From Acidobacteriota bacterium (GTDB lineage: Bacteria > Acidobacteriota > Vicinamibacteria > Marinacidobacterales > Marinacidobacteraceae): a stretch of 47,329 nt of DNA. The DNA lies in NCBI GenBank assembly GCA_022822745.1, contig JAJEAO010000109.1:1-47329 (forward strand), given 5' to 3'. Position numbers and translations under genes: made by a program. Below are positions 39,444 through 47,329 of the stretch, piece by piece (position 1 is the first letter of the stretch; every line of letters starts with the position of its first letter). The notes below the pieces were generated by a model. It did no database searches, had not been told where the DNA came from, and saw only the letters and a program-made list of their open reading frames with translations.

Positions 39444-41270
39444 ATGCCCCAGATCGAAGAGACCGCCGCCGCGACCGCGGCCGGCGCCGATGTGTCCGAG
39501 GCGGTGCTTCCGCCCCCCGGCGAACCGGAGGAGACCGCTGCCGCCGAGACGGCGAACGGCGCTTCGGACGCTGCTGGCAAGACGACGAACGGCGTTTCGG
39601 GTGCTGCTGGCGAGACGACGAACGGAACGCCGGACGACGCCGCGGAGGCGGCAGCCGAGTTCGAGGCGTTCCTCGCCCGCTACGACACGCACCTCAACGA
39701 GGGAGACATCGTCACCGGGACGATCCTCCACATGACGAATGCCGACGTGATCGTGGATGTCGGGTACAAGTCGGAGGGCATCATCTCGGTGGACGAGTTC
39801 CGGGATGTCGAGGGCAATGTCCGGGTGCGGCCCGGCGACGCCATAGACGTTCTCGTCCAGCGCACCGACAACCGGCGCGGGCGCCTCATCCTCTCGCATC
39901 GCAAGGCCGAGAAGATGAAGGTCTGGAGTCAGATCGAGGACGCCTTCGAGCAGCAGATCCCGGTGCGGGGTCGCGTCGTGGAGCGCATCCGCGGCGGGCT
40001 CGAGGTGGACATCGGCGAGATCGGCGTGCGCGCGTTCCTCCCGGGGTCGCAGGTGGATCTGCGGCCGGTGCGCAACCTGAGCAGCTACAAGGGTCGCGAA
40101 CTCGATCTGCGCGTCATCAAGCTGAACAAGCGGCGCGGCAACATCGTGCTGTCCCGGCGCGTCGTCCTCGAGGAGGAGAAGGCCAAGACGCTGGCCGCGC
40201 TCGAGGTGGGTCGCGTGTTCCGGGGTGAAGTGCGCGATCTCACCGAGTACGGGGCGTTCGTGGACATCGGCGGCATCTGCGGCCTGCTGCACATCCGGGA
40301 GATGTCCTTCCGGCGGCTGGAGCACCCTTCCGAGATCATGAATGTCGGGGATCAGATCGAGGTCGTGATCCTCCGCTTCGACACCGAGGCCGAGCGGGTC
40401 TCGCTCGGCTACAAGCAGCTCAACGTGGACCCGTGGACCACCGCGAAGGAGCGCTACTCGGTCGGCAACCGGATTCGCGGCAAGGTCGTGAGCCTCACCG
40501 ACTACGGCGCGTTCATCGAGATGGAGCCGGGGATCGAGGGGCTCATCCACGTGAGCGAGATGAGCTGGAGCGCCCGGACCAAGCATCCCTCGAAGATCCT
40601 GAGCAAGGGAGACTTCGTGGAGGCCATGATCCTGCGGGTGGACTTCAAGGCCCGGCGGATCAGCCTCGGGCTGAAGCAGGTCGAGCCGAACCCGTGGAAG
40701 AACCTCGACAAGACGTTCCCCATCGGCTCGCGCCTCAAGGGCACGGTGCGCAAGTTCACCGACTTCGGCGCTTTCGTCGAGGTCACGAGCGCGATCGACG
40801 GGCTGATCCACATCTCCGATCTGACCTGGAGCAAGCGGGTGAACCACCCGAGCGAGGTGCTCAAGCTGGGGCAGAAGGTCGAGACCGTCGTCCTCAACGT
40901 GGACACCGGGAACCGGCGGCTCTCGCTGGGCCTGAAGCAGCTCAACGACGACGCCTGGGAGGGCTTCTTCGCCCGCCACCAGGAGGGCGACCTCGTGGAC
41001 GCCACCGTGGTCCGCTTCGCCGACTTCGGCGCTTTCGTGCAGATCGAGGAGAACATCGAGGGCCTTCTTCGCCTGAACGACATCTCCGAGCCGCCCCCCT
41101 CCAAGGCGGAGGCGATGCTGCACCTGGGGCAGCCGCTGCGGCTGCGGATCATCCGGCTGAGTCGCGATGACCGGAAGGTGGGGCTGTCGCTCAAGGCGGC
41201 GGACCAGCCCTACTCGATGCGTCAGGGGACGCCCGGATCCGTCAAGATCGGCGACATCTGGAAGCGATGA
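39444..41270 (+). CDS. rpsA: 30S ribosomal protein S1
   Basis: A 608-residue protein with six S1 RNA-binding domains, starting roughly at residues 84, 168, 254, 337, 424 and 511 (for example VTGTILHMTNADVIVDVGYK; FRGEVRDLTEYGAFVDIG; IRGKVVSLTDYGAFIEM; LKGTVRKFTDFGAFVEV). S1 binds mRNA and brings it to the 30S subunit. Before the first domain is an N-terminal extension of about 75 residues, Ala/Thr/Glu rich, with three 11-residue repeats. ATG 39444 is preferred because GAGAGG lies just upstream; ATG 39432 is an alternative. ATGA overlap with the HU/IHF gene, a common rpsA-ihfB order. Confidence 0.95.
   Translation: MPQIEETAAATAAGADVSEAVLPPPGEPEETAAAETANGASDAAGKTTNGVSGAAGETTNGTPDDAAEAAAEFEAFLARYDTHLNEGDIVTGTILHMTNADVIVDVGYKSEGIISVDEFRDVEGNVRVRPGDAIDVLVQRTDNRRGRLILSHRKAEKMKVWSQIEDAFEQQIPVRGRVVERIRGGLEVDIGEIGVRAFLPGSQVDLRPVRNLSSYKGRELDLRVIKLNKRRGNIVLSRRVVLEEEKAKTLAALEVGRVFRGEVRDLTEYGAFVDIGGICGLLHIREMSFRRLEHPSEIMNVGDQIEVVILRFDTEAERVSLGYKQLNVDPWTTAKERYSVGNRIRGKVVSLTDYGAFIEMEPGIEGLIHVSEMSWSARTKHPSKILSKGDFVEAMILRVDFKARRISLGLKQVEPNPWKNLDKTFPIGSRLKGTVRKFTDFGAFVEVTSAIDGLIHISDLTWSKRVNHPSEVLKLGQKVETVVLNVDTGNRRLSLGLKQLNDDAWEGFFARHQEGDLVDATVVRFADFGAFVQIEENIEGLLRLNDISEPPPSKAEAMLHLGQPLRLRIIRLSRDDRKVGLSLKAADQPYSMRQGTPGSVKIGDIWKR
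39546..39644 (+). repeat. Three 33-bp in-frame repeats in the rpsA 5' end
   Basis: Units at 39546, 39579 and 39612 encode ETANGASDAAG, KTTNGVSGAAG and ETTNGTPDDAA. They make up much of the low-complexity extension of S1. Confidence 0.8.
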
Positions 41271-41599
41271 GCGACCGCACGGTGACCCGTGCCCGCCTCG
41301 CCGAGCAAGTGATGAAGAGCACCGGCGTCACCCGTCGCGAAGCCAGCGTCGTGGTGGACACGGTGTTCGACTCGATTCGCGAGGGGCTTTGCGGCGGCGA
41401 CGAGTCGGAGATCCGCGGATTCGGGAGCTTCCGGCTGCGCGAGCGCAAGGCGCGCGTCTGCCGCAACCCCCGAACCGGAGAACGGGTGCGCGTTCCGGCG
41501 CGGCGGGTGACCTACTTCCGGGCGGGGAAGCACCTGCGCGCGCGGCTGAGCGAGCGAGCCGCGCCGGTCCTCGCCGCTGCGGGGAAGCCCGACTCCTGA
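41267..41599 (+). CDS. HU/IHF-family DNA-binding protein (IHF-beta-like)
   Basis: A 110-residue protein with the HU/IHF fold: helix VTRARLAEQVMKSTGVTRRE, strand GFGSFRLRERKARVCRNPRT and the beta-arm G-E-R-V-R-V-P-A-R-R followed by VTYFRAGKHLRARL. The R-x-G-R-N-P-x-T-G core is changed to RVCRNPRTGE but otherwise complete. It bends DNA and assists recombination, replication and transcription. Position after rpsA matches ihfB; HU cannot be excluded. Start ATG 41267 overlaps the S1 stop. Confidence 0.88.
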   Translation: MSDRTVTRARLAEQVMKSTGVTRREASVVVDTVFDSIREGLCGGDESEIRGFGSFRLRERKARVCRNPRTGERVRVPARRVTYFRAGKHLRARLSERAAPVLAAAGKPDS

Positions 41600-41669
41600 C
41601 GAACCGCGAGGTGCGGAGAGGCGCGGTGGCTACGCAGTTCGGGAGGCGGCTCCCGGGGAGCGTCCCGTC

Positions 41670-44600
41670 GTGAGGGCGGGAGCGGCGCTTGCTCCCGGCG
41701 CGACGCCGGTCCTCCCTGCGGGGGCGGCGCCGCTCCGTTTCGTCACCGCCACCGCGCTGTTCGACGGGCACGACGCCTCGATTCACGTGTTCCGGCGGCT
41801 CCTGCAGCGGGAGGGAGCGGAGGTCATCCACCTCGGACACAATCGGGGGGCGGCCGAGATCGCGAAGGCAGCGGTCGAGGAAGACGCCGACGCGGTCGCG
41901 GTGTCGTCCTACCAGGGCGGACACACCGAGTTCTTCCGCTACCTCGCCGACCTGCTCCGGGACTCCGGACGGGGGGATCTCCGGATCTTCGGCGGCGGCG
42001 GCGGAGTGATCCGTCCCGAAGAGGTGGCGGCCCTTCAGGACTACGGGATCGAGCGCATCTACTCCCCCGCGGACGGGGCCGCTCTCGGGCTCGAAGGAGT
42101 CGTCCGGGACATGCTCGACCGGGCCGCCCGGATGCGGGACTCCCGACCGACGCCCTCGTTCGACGCCCTCTTCCGCGCGGTCGCGGCGGAGGAGGAAGCC
42201 TCCCCGGCGGCGGTGGCGGCCCTGCTGCGTCGCGCCGAGGAGCGTGGCTTCTCCGCGGAGGAGCGATCCGCGCTCGAGGACCGCGTGTTCGAGCGGGAGA
42301 CGCCGGAAGCGCCGGTCCTGGGGGTCACCGGCACCGGGGGCGCCGGGAAGAGCTCCCTGGTGGACGAGCTGCTCGTCCGGTTCTGCGCCGGCCGGCCGGT
42401 TCTCGCGGAGTCCGCCGGGCCGGTCGAGCGCATCGGCGTGCTCGCCGTGGACCCCACCCGGCGGCGCACCGGAGGCGCGCTGCTCGGAGACCGGATCCGG
42501 CTGAACGCCGCCGATGGCGCCAGTGTCTTCACCCGCAGCCTCGCCACCCGGGGGTCGGGCACCGAACTCGCCGCCGCGGTCTCCGACGCCATCCTCGTGC
42601 TTCGCGCCGCCGGCTTCGGCCTGATCGTCGTCGAGACCGGTGGAATCGGCCAGGGCAGCTCCGCGGTCGTGGACATCAGCTCGGTCGCGCTCTACGTGAT
42701 GACCGCGGACTACGGCGCGGACAGCCAGCTCGAGAAGATCGACATGCTGGACCTCGCCGACGCGGTCGCCGTGAACAAGGCGGATCGGCCGGGCGCCGAA
42801 GACGCCCTGTTCGCCGTGCGCCGTGCGTTCCGCCAGGCTCGCGGGCTGTCGCGCGCCGCCCCGACGCCGGTGTTCCCCACGGTGGCGAGCCGGTTCGCCG
42901 ATCCGGGCGCGGATGCTCTCTGCGACGCGCTGGTCGAGGCGCTCGCCGGCCGCCCGCCCGCGCCGCCGCCGCCGCCGGACGAAGCGAAGCGCTCCGGGCC
43001 GCCGGGAGCGCTGCTGTCCGATCTCGACGCCGTCTCCTCCACCCGGCTGCTTCCGGCAGCACGCGCCGGCTACCTCGCCGAGATCGCCGCGACGCTGCGC
43101 GAGGAACGCCGACGAGTCGCCTCCGAGGTCCGGGCCGCCGCGCGGGCGGAGCACCTCGAGGCCGCCGCGGCGGATCTCGCTGGAGTCGGAACGGCGACCG
43201 ACGTCGTTCGCGTCGTGGAAGAACGCGCCCGCAGCGCCCGCGACCAGCTCGATTCCGGGAGCCGGAAGCTGCTCGAGGACTGGAGGCGGATCTCGGCCGA
43301 CTACCAGGGCCCGACGACCCGCTATCCGGTCCGCGGGGGCCACCGCGAAGTGGAGACGCACCGGGAGTCGCTGTCGGGGACCCGGGTGCCGCGGGTGGCG
43401 CTCCCCGACTTCACCGGGCGCGGCGACACGCTCCGGTTCCTGCTCGACGAGCACCTGCCCGGCCACTACCCGTTCACATCGGGGGTGTTCGCGTTCCGCC
43501 GGCCCGAAGAGACGCCGCGGCGCCAGTTCGCCGGGGAGGGCGGCCCCCGGCGCACGAACCGCCGCTTCCACCTGCTCACCCGAGGCGAGTCCGCCGCCCG
43601 GCTCTCCGTGGCGTTCGATTCGGTGACGCTCTACGGGGCCGACCCGGCGCGGCGCCCCGACATCTTCGGCAAGATCGGCGAGGGCGGGGTGTCCATCGCG
43701 ACGCTCGACGACATGTGCGACCTGTTCCGCGGGTTCCGGCTCGCCGACCCGACGACGAGCGTCTCGATGACGATCAACGGCCCCGCGCCCGCCGTCCTCG
43801 CGATGTTCCTGAATGCGGCCATCCGCCAGGAACTCGAGCGGTTCGCGACCGACGCCGGACGCCAGCCCACGGCGGACGAGACGGCCCGCATCCGCTCGCG
43901 GACCCTTGAGACGGTGCGAGGGACGGCTCAGGCGGACATCCTGAAGGAAGATCAGGCCCAGAACACCTGCATCTTCTCCACCGCCTTCGCGCTGCGGCTG
44001 ATGGGCGATGTCCAGGAGTACTTCATCGCCGAGCGGATCCGGGGCTTCTATTCGGCCTCGATCTCCGGCTACCACATCGCCGAGGCGGGCGCCTATCCGG
44101 TGACCCAGCTCGCCCTGACGCTCGCCAACGGGTTCACCTACGTCGAGTACTACCTCGCCCGCGGGCTGCGGGTGGACGACTTCGCGCCGAACCTCTCGTT
44201 CTTCTTCTCGAACGGACTCGATCCCGAGTACTCCGTCATGTGCCGGGTGGCGCGGCGGATCTGGGCGCGCGCCATGAAGCTCCGCTACGGCGCATCCGAG
44301 CGGGCGCAGAAGTTCAAGGTCCACATCCAGACCTCGGGTCGCTCGCTCCACGCCCGGGAAGTCCAGTTCAACGACATCCGCACCACGCTGCAGGCGCTCA
44401 CCGCGACGAACGACAACTGCAACTCCCTCCACACGAACGCCTACGACGAGGCGATCACGACGCCCACCGAGGAATCGGTGCGCCGGGCGGTGGCGATCCA
44501 GAAGATCATCAACCGGGAGTTCGGGAACACCTGGAACGAGAACCCGCTCGCGGGCGCCTTCATCGTCCGGGAGCTGACCGATCTCGTGGAGGAAGCCGTG

Positions 44601-45014
44601 CTTCGCGAGTTCGACCGCCTCCATGCTCGCGGCGGCGTTCTCGGGGCGATGGAGCGGCAGTACCAGCGAAACCGCATCCAGGAGGAGTCCCTCCGCTACG
44701 AGGTGAAGAAGCACTCCGGCGAGATCCCGATCATCGGAGTCAACACCTTCCGCGGCGACGCGGAGGAGGAGGGCCCCTCGGTGCCGCTGGCGCGGGCGAC
44801 CGCCGACGAGAAGGAGGACCAGGTGCAGCGGGTGGAGGCGTTCCGCCAGCGGCATGCCGACGCGGCCCCGGAGGCGCTGCGGCGGCTGCAGGCGGTGGCC
44901 CGCGCGGGCGGCAACGTCTTCGGGGAGCTGATGGAGACGGTTCAGGTCGCCAGCCTGGGGCAGATCACCGAGGCTCTGTTCGAGGTGGGCGGGCGATACC
45001 GCCGTTCGATGTGA
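41670..45014 (+). CDS. icmF: Fused isobutyryl-CoA mutase with GTPase chaperone (IcmF)
   Basis: A 1114-residue B12-dependent mutase with all three parts in one chain. N-terminal B12 domain: [20 protein letters not shown] with axial H34 and SSYQGGH, FGGGGG. Middle MeaB-like GTPase: Walker [10 protein letters not shown] (residues 221-229), NKAD at 369-372. C-terminal TIM-barrel mutase: [32 protein letters not shown] (H802) and [15 protein letters not shown] followed by [12 protein letters not shown]. The enzyme interconverts isobutyryl-CoA and n-butyryl-CoA and can act on related branched acyl-CoAs; the fused G-domain guards cofactor loading. Length fits IcmF, not a plain methylmalonyl-CoA mutase. 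Start GTG 41670; the stop overlaps the next gene as GTGA. Confidence 0.93.
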   Translation: MRAGAALAPGATPVLPAGAAPLRFVTATALFDGHDASIHVFRRLLQREGAEVIHLGHNRGAAEIAKAAVEEDADAVAVSSYQGGHTEFFRYLADLLRDSGRGDLRIFGGGGGVIRPEEVAALQDYGIERIYSPADGAALGLEGVVRDMLDRAARMRDSRPTPSFDALFRAVAAEEEASPAAVAALLRRAEERGFSAEERSALEDRVFERETPEAPVLGVTGTGGAGKSSLVDELLVRFCAGRPVLAESAGPVERIGVLAVDPTRRRTGGALLGDRIRLNAADGASVFTRSLATRGSGTELAAAVSDAILVLRAAGFGLIVVETGGIGQGSSAVVDISSVALYVMTADYGADSQLEKIDMLDLADAVAVNKADRPGAEDALFAVRRAFRQARGLSRAAPTPVFPTVASRFADPGADALCDALVEALAGRPPAPPPPPDEAKRSGPPGALLSDLDAVSSTRLLPAARAGYLAEIAATLREERRRVASEVRAAARAEHLEAAAADLAGVGTATDVVRVVEERARSARDQLDSGSRKLLEDWRRISADYQGPTTRYPVRGGHREVETHRESLSGTRVPRVALPDFTGRGDTLRFLLDEHLPGHYPFTSGVFAFRRPEETPRRQFAGEGGPRRTNRRFHLLTRGESAARLSVAFDSVTLYGADPARRPDIFGKIGEGGVSIATLDDMCDLFRGFRLADPTTSVSMTINGPAPAVLAMFLNAAIRQELERFATDAGRQPTADETARIRSRTLETVRGTAQADILKEDQAQNTCIFSTAFALRLMGDVQEYFIAERIRGFYSASISGYHIAEAGAYPVTQLALTLANGFTYVEYYLARGLRVDDFAPNLSFFFSNGLDPEYSVMCRVARRIWARAMKLRYGASERAQKFKVHIQTSGRSLHAREVQFNDIRTTLQALTATNDNCNSLHTNAYDEAITTPTEESVRRAVAIQKIINREFGNTWNENPLAGAFIVRELTDLVEEAVLREFDRLHARGGVLGAMERQYQRNRIQEESLRYEVKKHSGEIPIIGVNTFRGDAEEEGPSVPLARATADEKEDQVQRVEAFRQRHADAAPEALRRLQAVARAGGNVFGELMETVQVASLGQITEALFEVGGRYRRSM

Positions 45015-45463
45015 CGGCGGCGCCCGACGCCGCGCCCCTGGCGGCGCAACCTCCCTACCGGATCCTGGTCGCGAAGCCCGGGCTCGACGGGCACGACCGG
45101 GGCGCGCTGGTCGTGGCGCGGGCGCTGCGGGACGCCGGTTTCGAGGTCATCTACACCGGCCTTCGCCGGACGCCCGAGGAAATCGCCGAGGCGGCTCTCC
45201 AGGAAGACGTCGAGGCGGTCGGCGTCTCGATCCTTTCCGGCGCGCACCTGACGCTCGTTCCCCGGATCCTCGACAGTCTGCGCGCCCGCGGGCTGGAGGA
45301 CGTGCCCGTCTTCGTCGGCGGCGTGATCCCGGATCGGGACATCCCCGGGCTGCTGCGGATGGGAGTCAGCCAGGTGTTCGGCCCCGATACGCCCACTTCG
45401 GACTCGGCCCGGGCGCTTGCCCGGCGCCTCGCCTCCCGCCGCGCGGGCGGCGCCCGTGCCTGA
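45011..45463 (+). CDS. Stand-alone cobalamin-binding protein
   Basis: A 150-residue B12-binding domain: [20 protein letters not shown] with D-x-H-x-x-G (D26, H28, G31), [14 protein letters not shown] and [20 protein letters not shown]. This is the methylmalonyl-CoA mutase C-terminal (McmB/MutB-alpha C-term) type that serves split mutases with a separate large subunit. It is unusual beside IcmF, which already has its own B12 domain; a split mutase large subunit may be encoded elsewhere, or this protein could supply cofactor. Coupled to IcmF by GTGA and to BirA by an 8-nt overlap. Confidence 0.85.
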   Translation: MTAAPDAAPLAAQPPYRILVAKPGLDGHDRGALVVARALRDAGFEVIYTGLRRTPEEIAEAALQEDVEAVGVSILSGAHLTLVPRILDSLRARGLEDVPVFVGGVIPDRDIPGLLRMGVSQVFGPDTPTSDSARALARRLASRRAGGARA

Positions 45464-46340
45464 CTTCGTCCGCGGTTTCGCCGGCCGGGTCCGCGAAGCC
45501 GTGCTCGCGGGTTCCTCGGGAAAGGGCCCGCCCCCGTTCGTCGGCGTGTGGCGGAGGACGGAGTCCACGAACGATCTGGCCCGGGCCGCCGTTCTCGACG
45601 CCGAGGGCCGCTGCGGCGCGGGCGCCGTCTTCGTCGCCGAGGAGCAGACCTCCGGTCGGGGCCGCTACGGGCGGCGCTGGGAGTCCCCTCGCGGGGGGCT
45701 CTATCTGAGCCTCCTCGCCGCCCCCTGCCCGGAGAGTCCCGGGGAGCGGTTCCGGGCGCCGTCCCGGCTCGCGCTCCTGCCGATCGCCGCCGGCGTGGCT
45801 CTCGCGACGGCGCTCCGCCGCACGACGGGAGCGCTGGTCGTCCTCCGCTGGCCGAACGATCTCGACCTCCACGGCCGCAAGGTCGCCGGGGTGCTCACCG
45901 AGGCCGGGTTCTCGTCGGACCGACCGGGGCTCGTGGTCGTCGGGTTCGGCGTGAATCTGCTCCCGGTGGACATCGGATTCGATCCGGCCGGCGCCTCTGC
46001 GCCGGCGGGCGCCCTGGGACCCGTCATCGGTCGCGCCGAGCTCGCCGGAGCGATCGTCGCGTCCTTCGAACGGGCCGCGCGCCGGCTCCTCTCCGACCCG
46101 GAGAGCCTGGCGGCCTGTTGGGAAGGGCTCAGTCCGGCGGCCCGGGGGCAGCGCTGCCGGGTCGAACTCCACGACGGGACGGAGGTCCGCGGCGTCACCG
46201 ACGGCCTCGATCCGAGCGGCGGCCTCGCGGTGGCGCTCGACGGAGGCGGCCGCACCGTCGTCCACGCGGTGGACGCGCTCCGCGCCGACCACCCGGCCGA
46301 GCGGGAGGTCGCGAACCGCGAAGCCGCCCTCGTCCGGTGA
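45456..46340 (+). CDS. birA: Biotin-[acetyl-CoA carboxylase] ligase, monofunctional
   Basis: A 294-residue biotin-protein ligase that activates biotin with ATP and transfers it to carboxylases. Visible: [11 protein letters not shown], biotin/ATP loop [40 protein letters not shown] with the catalytic Lys, and [10 protein letters not shown]. The C-terminal SH3-like domain ([19 protein letters not shown]) is present, but there is no N-terminal helix-turn-helix, so it lacks the repressor part of E. coli BirA. GTG 45456 overlaps the B12 protein by 8 nt. The link with B12-mutase genes is sensible since propionyl-CoA carboxylase (biotin) and mutases share a pathway, but that is inference. Confidence 0.9.
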   Translation: MPDFVRGFAGRVREAVLAGSSGKGPPPFVGVWRRTESTNDLARAAVLDAEGRCGAGAVFVAEEQTSGRGRYGRRWESPRGGLYLSLLAAPCPESPGERFRAPSRLALLPIAAGVALATALRRTTGALVVLRWPNDLDLHGRKVAGVLTEAGFSSDRPGLVVVGFGVNLLPVDIGFDPAGASAPAGALGPVIGRAELAGAIVASFERAARRLLSDPESLAACWEGLSPAARGQRCRVELHDGTEVRGVTDGLDPSGGLAVALDGGGRTVVHAVDALRADHPAEREVANREAALVR

Positions 46341-47002
46341 CCCGGCCGGACGACTATCTCGTCGCCGTGGAGCGCGAGTTCACCCGCCGTCGCGGGGGCG
46401 CGCCGCTGCTGACCCCGGCCGACTGGGAGGTCGCCCGCGGCTGGGAGCGAAGCGGCATCCCTCTCGAGGCGGCCCTGGAGGGGATCCGGACCGCGCTCGA
46501 TCAGTCGCTCCGGCCCTCGCCCCGCATGCCTCTGCGCCGCTGCGCGGCGCCGGTCGAGGCGGCGGCCGCCGCGCGGAAGCGCCGCGGCGCCGGGGGCGTC
46601 CGGAACCCTTCGGTGGAAGAGGACCGGCCCGAGCCGGACCCCGTCGTCCTCCTCGCTTCCTGGCGCGCACCGCCGGGGCTCGCCGTCGATCCGGAGACCG
46701 CCGGTCGGATCGAAGCGCTGGCCCGCGCCGGGGCGGCCGAGATCCGCGGCCTTCGGGAGGATCGGTCGGATTCACGGCGGCGCGCCGCCCGGATCGAGAC
46801 GGCGTGGGCGGCGCTCCTCGACCGCCTGGTCGCCGCCCTTCCGCCCCCGGTCCAGGTCGAGCTGCGGCGAGCGGCGGTCGCGGCGCTCGCCGGGCACCGG
46901 GAGCGGATGCCCGAGCGGGGCTGGCGTCGCGCGGTCCATGAGGCGGCGCGCCGGCGGGCGGCGGGAAGGCTCGGCCTGCCGTCCGCGCCTCCGGCGCCGT
47001 AG
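46337..47002 (+). CDS. Conserved protein of unknown function upstream of ComEC
   Basis: A 221-residue soluble, Arg/Ala-rich helical protein. The N-terminus (DDYLVAVEREFTRRRGGAPL, LTPADWEVARGWERSGIPLE, AALEGIRTALDQ) matches from memory a family in Acidobacteria-type genomes in which each member begins with a D-Y-x-x-x-x-E..F..RRG..L..S..DW pattern. The rest is low in recognisable motifs. GTG 46337 overlaps the BirA stop as GTGA. No domain or catalytic residue found. Real coding is supported by the coupling and codon pattern, but the role is unknown. Confidence 0.55.
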   Translation: MTRPDDYLVAVEREFTRRRGGAPLLTPADWEVARGWERSGIPLEAALEGIRTALDQSLRPSPRMPLRRCAAPVEAAAAARKRRGAGGVRNPSVEEDRPEPDPVVLLASWRAPPGLAVDPETAGRIEALARAGAAEIRGLREDRSDSRRRAARIETAWAALLDRLVAALPPPVQVELRRAAVAALAGHRERMPERGWRRAVHEAARRRAAGRLGLPSAPPAP

Positions 47003-47016
47003 GCCGGAGGTCGCGG

Positions 47017-47329
47017 ATGCCCGACGCCGGTCCCCGGGTCCGGGCGCCGCTTCTCCTGCTGGCGACGGCCTACTGGCTCGGCATCGTCCTGACCGGCGGC
47101 TGGATGGCCTCGGCCGGCGCGGCCGCGAGGGGGGCGGGATGCGCGGTCGCGCTGGCGCTGCTGCTGGTCGCCTGGGGTCTGGCGGCCCCTCCGTTCCGCC
47201 GGCTGGCTGTGGGCTCCTCCCCGTTCCGCCGGCTGACTGTGGGCGCCTCGCCGTTCCCCCGACTGGCGGTGGGCGCCGCCGCGCTCGTCGCCGGCGCCGC
47301 GATCGCCGGGGCGCTGGCGGCGCCCGCCC
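47017..47329 (+). CDS. N-terminus of a membrane protein, probable ComEC/Rec2 (partial)
   Basis: Only 104 residues lie in the window; the frame is open at the right edge. ATG 47017 has GGAGG 6 nt upstream. It begins with a short polar stretch and then membrane helices (PLLLLATAYWLGIVLTGGWM; AVALALLLVAWGL), resembling the first helices of ComEC, the DNA-uptake channel. Three 10-residue repeats (PFRRLAVGSS, PFRRLTVGAS, PFPRLAVGAA) from 47191-47280 link helices two and three. The ComEC call depends mostly on the hydrophobic pattern and on the conserved upstream gene, so it is tentative. Confidence 0.4.
   Translation, partial: MPDAGPRVRAPLLLLATAYWLGIVLTGGWMASAGAAARGAGCAVALALLLVAWGLAAPPFRRLAVGSSPFRRLTVGASPFPRLAVGAAALVAGAAIAGALAAPA
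47191..47280 (+). repeat. Three 30-bp in-frame tandem repeats
   Basis: Units at 47191, 47221 and 47251 begin CCGTTCC and end near GTGGGCKCC. They encode the 10-residue repeats of the partial membrane protein. Confidence 0.75.

Overview
The window is very GC-rich (I estimate near 70 %), densely coded on both strands, and has no rRNA, tRNA or CRISPR array that I can see. The gene families point to Acidobacteriota or a close relative: an ADOP-type duplicated-permease protein (33198-35660), an Oar-like TonB receptor with an N-terminal carboxypeptidase-regulatory domain (23949-26774), a TPR/FG-GAP/UnbV (CRTAC1-like) secreted protein and a sulfatase-like lipoprotein fused to TPRs. This assignment is an inference from families, not from a marker gene.

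Layout. 1-304 holds a non-coding 75-bp tandem repeat. 305-3149 carries a sodium/solute symporter, a GNAT acetyltransferase and a small gene plus DUF2335 membrane protein. 3150-4775 is a decayed zone with remnants of a BrnA-like antitoxin and a DNA methyltransferase tail, a hendecad coiled-coil protein and an intact VapBC pair. 4948-8173 has an alpha-carbonic anhydrase and two P-loop ATPases. 8405-13828 is an export-type operon: HlyD/MacA adaptor, MacB/LolD-like ATPase, two separate FtsX-like permeases, and a family-3 solute-binding lipoprotein. 13951-16967 (minus) has an M3 oligopeptidase lipoprotein overlapping heme O synthase. 17211-22821 is a toxin-antitoxin belt (two MazEF-like and two VapBC-like pairs, one orphan antitoxin, one VapC remnant) surrounding a sulfatase-TPR lipoprotein. 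22791-26774 has a Fur-family regulator, a MerC-like membrane protein, a Fur-like box and the divergent TonB receptor. 26830-30921 has the CRTAC1-like protein, an unannotated repeat cluster and an ALDH7-type aldehyde dehydrogenase. 30970-39178 has a third P-loop ATPase, a lipoprotein followed in frame by a fragment of an M24 peptidase, the ADOP permease, a TAP-type alpha/beta hydrolase lipoprotein and a NatAB-like exporter. 39444-47329 is a core block: ribosomal protein S1, HU/IHF, fused isobutyryl-CoA mutase IcmF, a stand-alone B12-binding protein, biotin-protein ligase, an unknown protein and the start of a probable ComEC.

How genes work together. Most operons are coupled by ATGA, GTGA or TTGA overlaps. 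The clearest units are the export operon, the NatA/NatB pair, the MerC/Fur pair (probably metal homeostasis with the nearby TonB receptor), the IcmF/B12/BirA run (branched or odd-chain acyl-CoA metabolism and biotin enzymes) and the toxin-antitoxin pairs. A recurring sequence signal is a TANNNT -10-like hexamer 6 to 9 nt before the start codon of stand-alone genes, which suggests leaderless mRNAs.

The most unusual points are an in-frame TGA in an otherwise complete VapB antitoxin beside an intact VapC, several decayed toxin-antitoxin fragments, two near-perfect AT-rich palindromes in divergent promoters, a cluster of eight CTATGGAGCGCC-like motifs with a 51-bp duplication, and an M24 peptidase tail fused in frame behind the stop codon of a lipoprotein gene. 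I did not find a clearly new defence or biosynthetic system.
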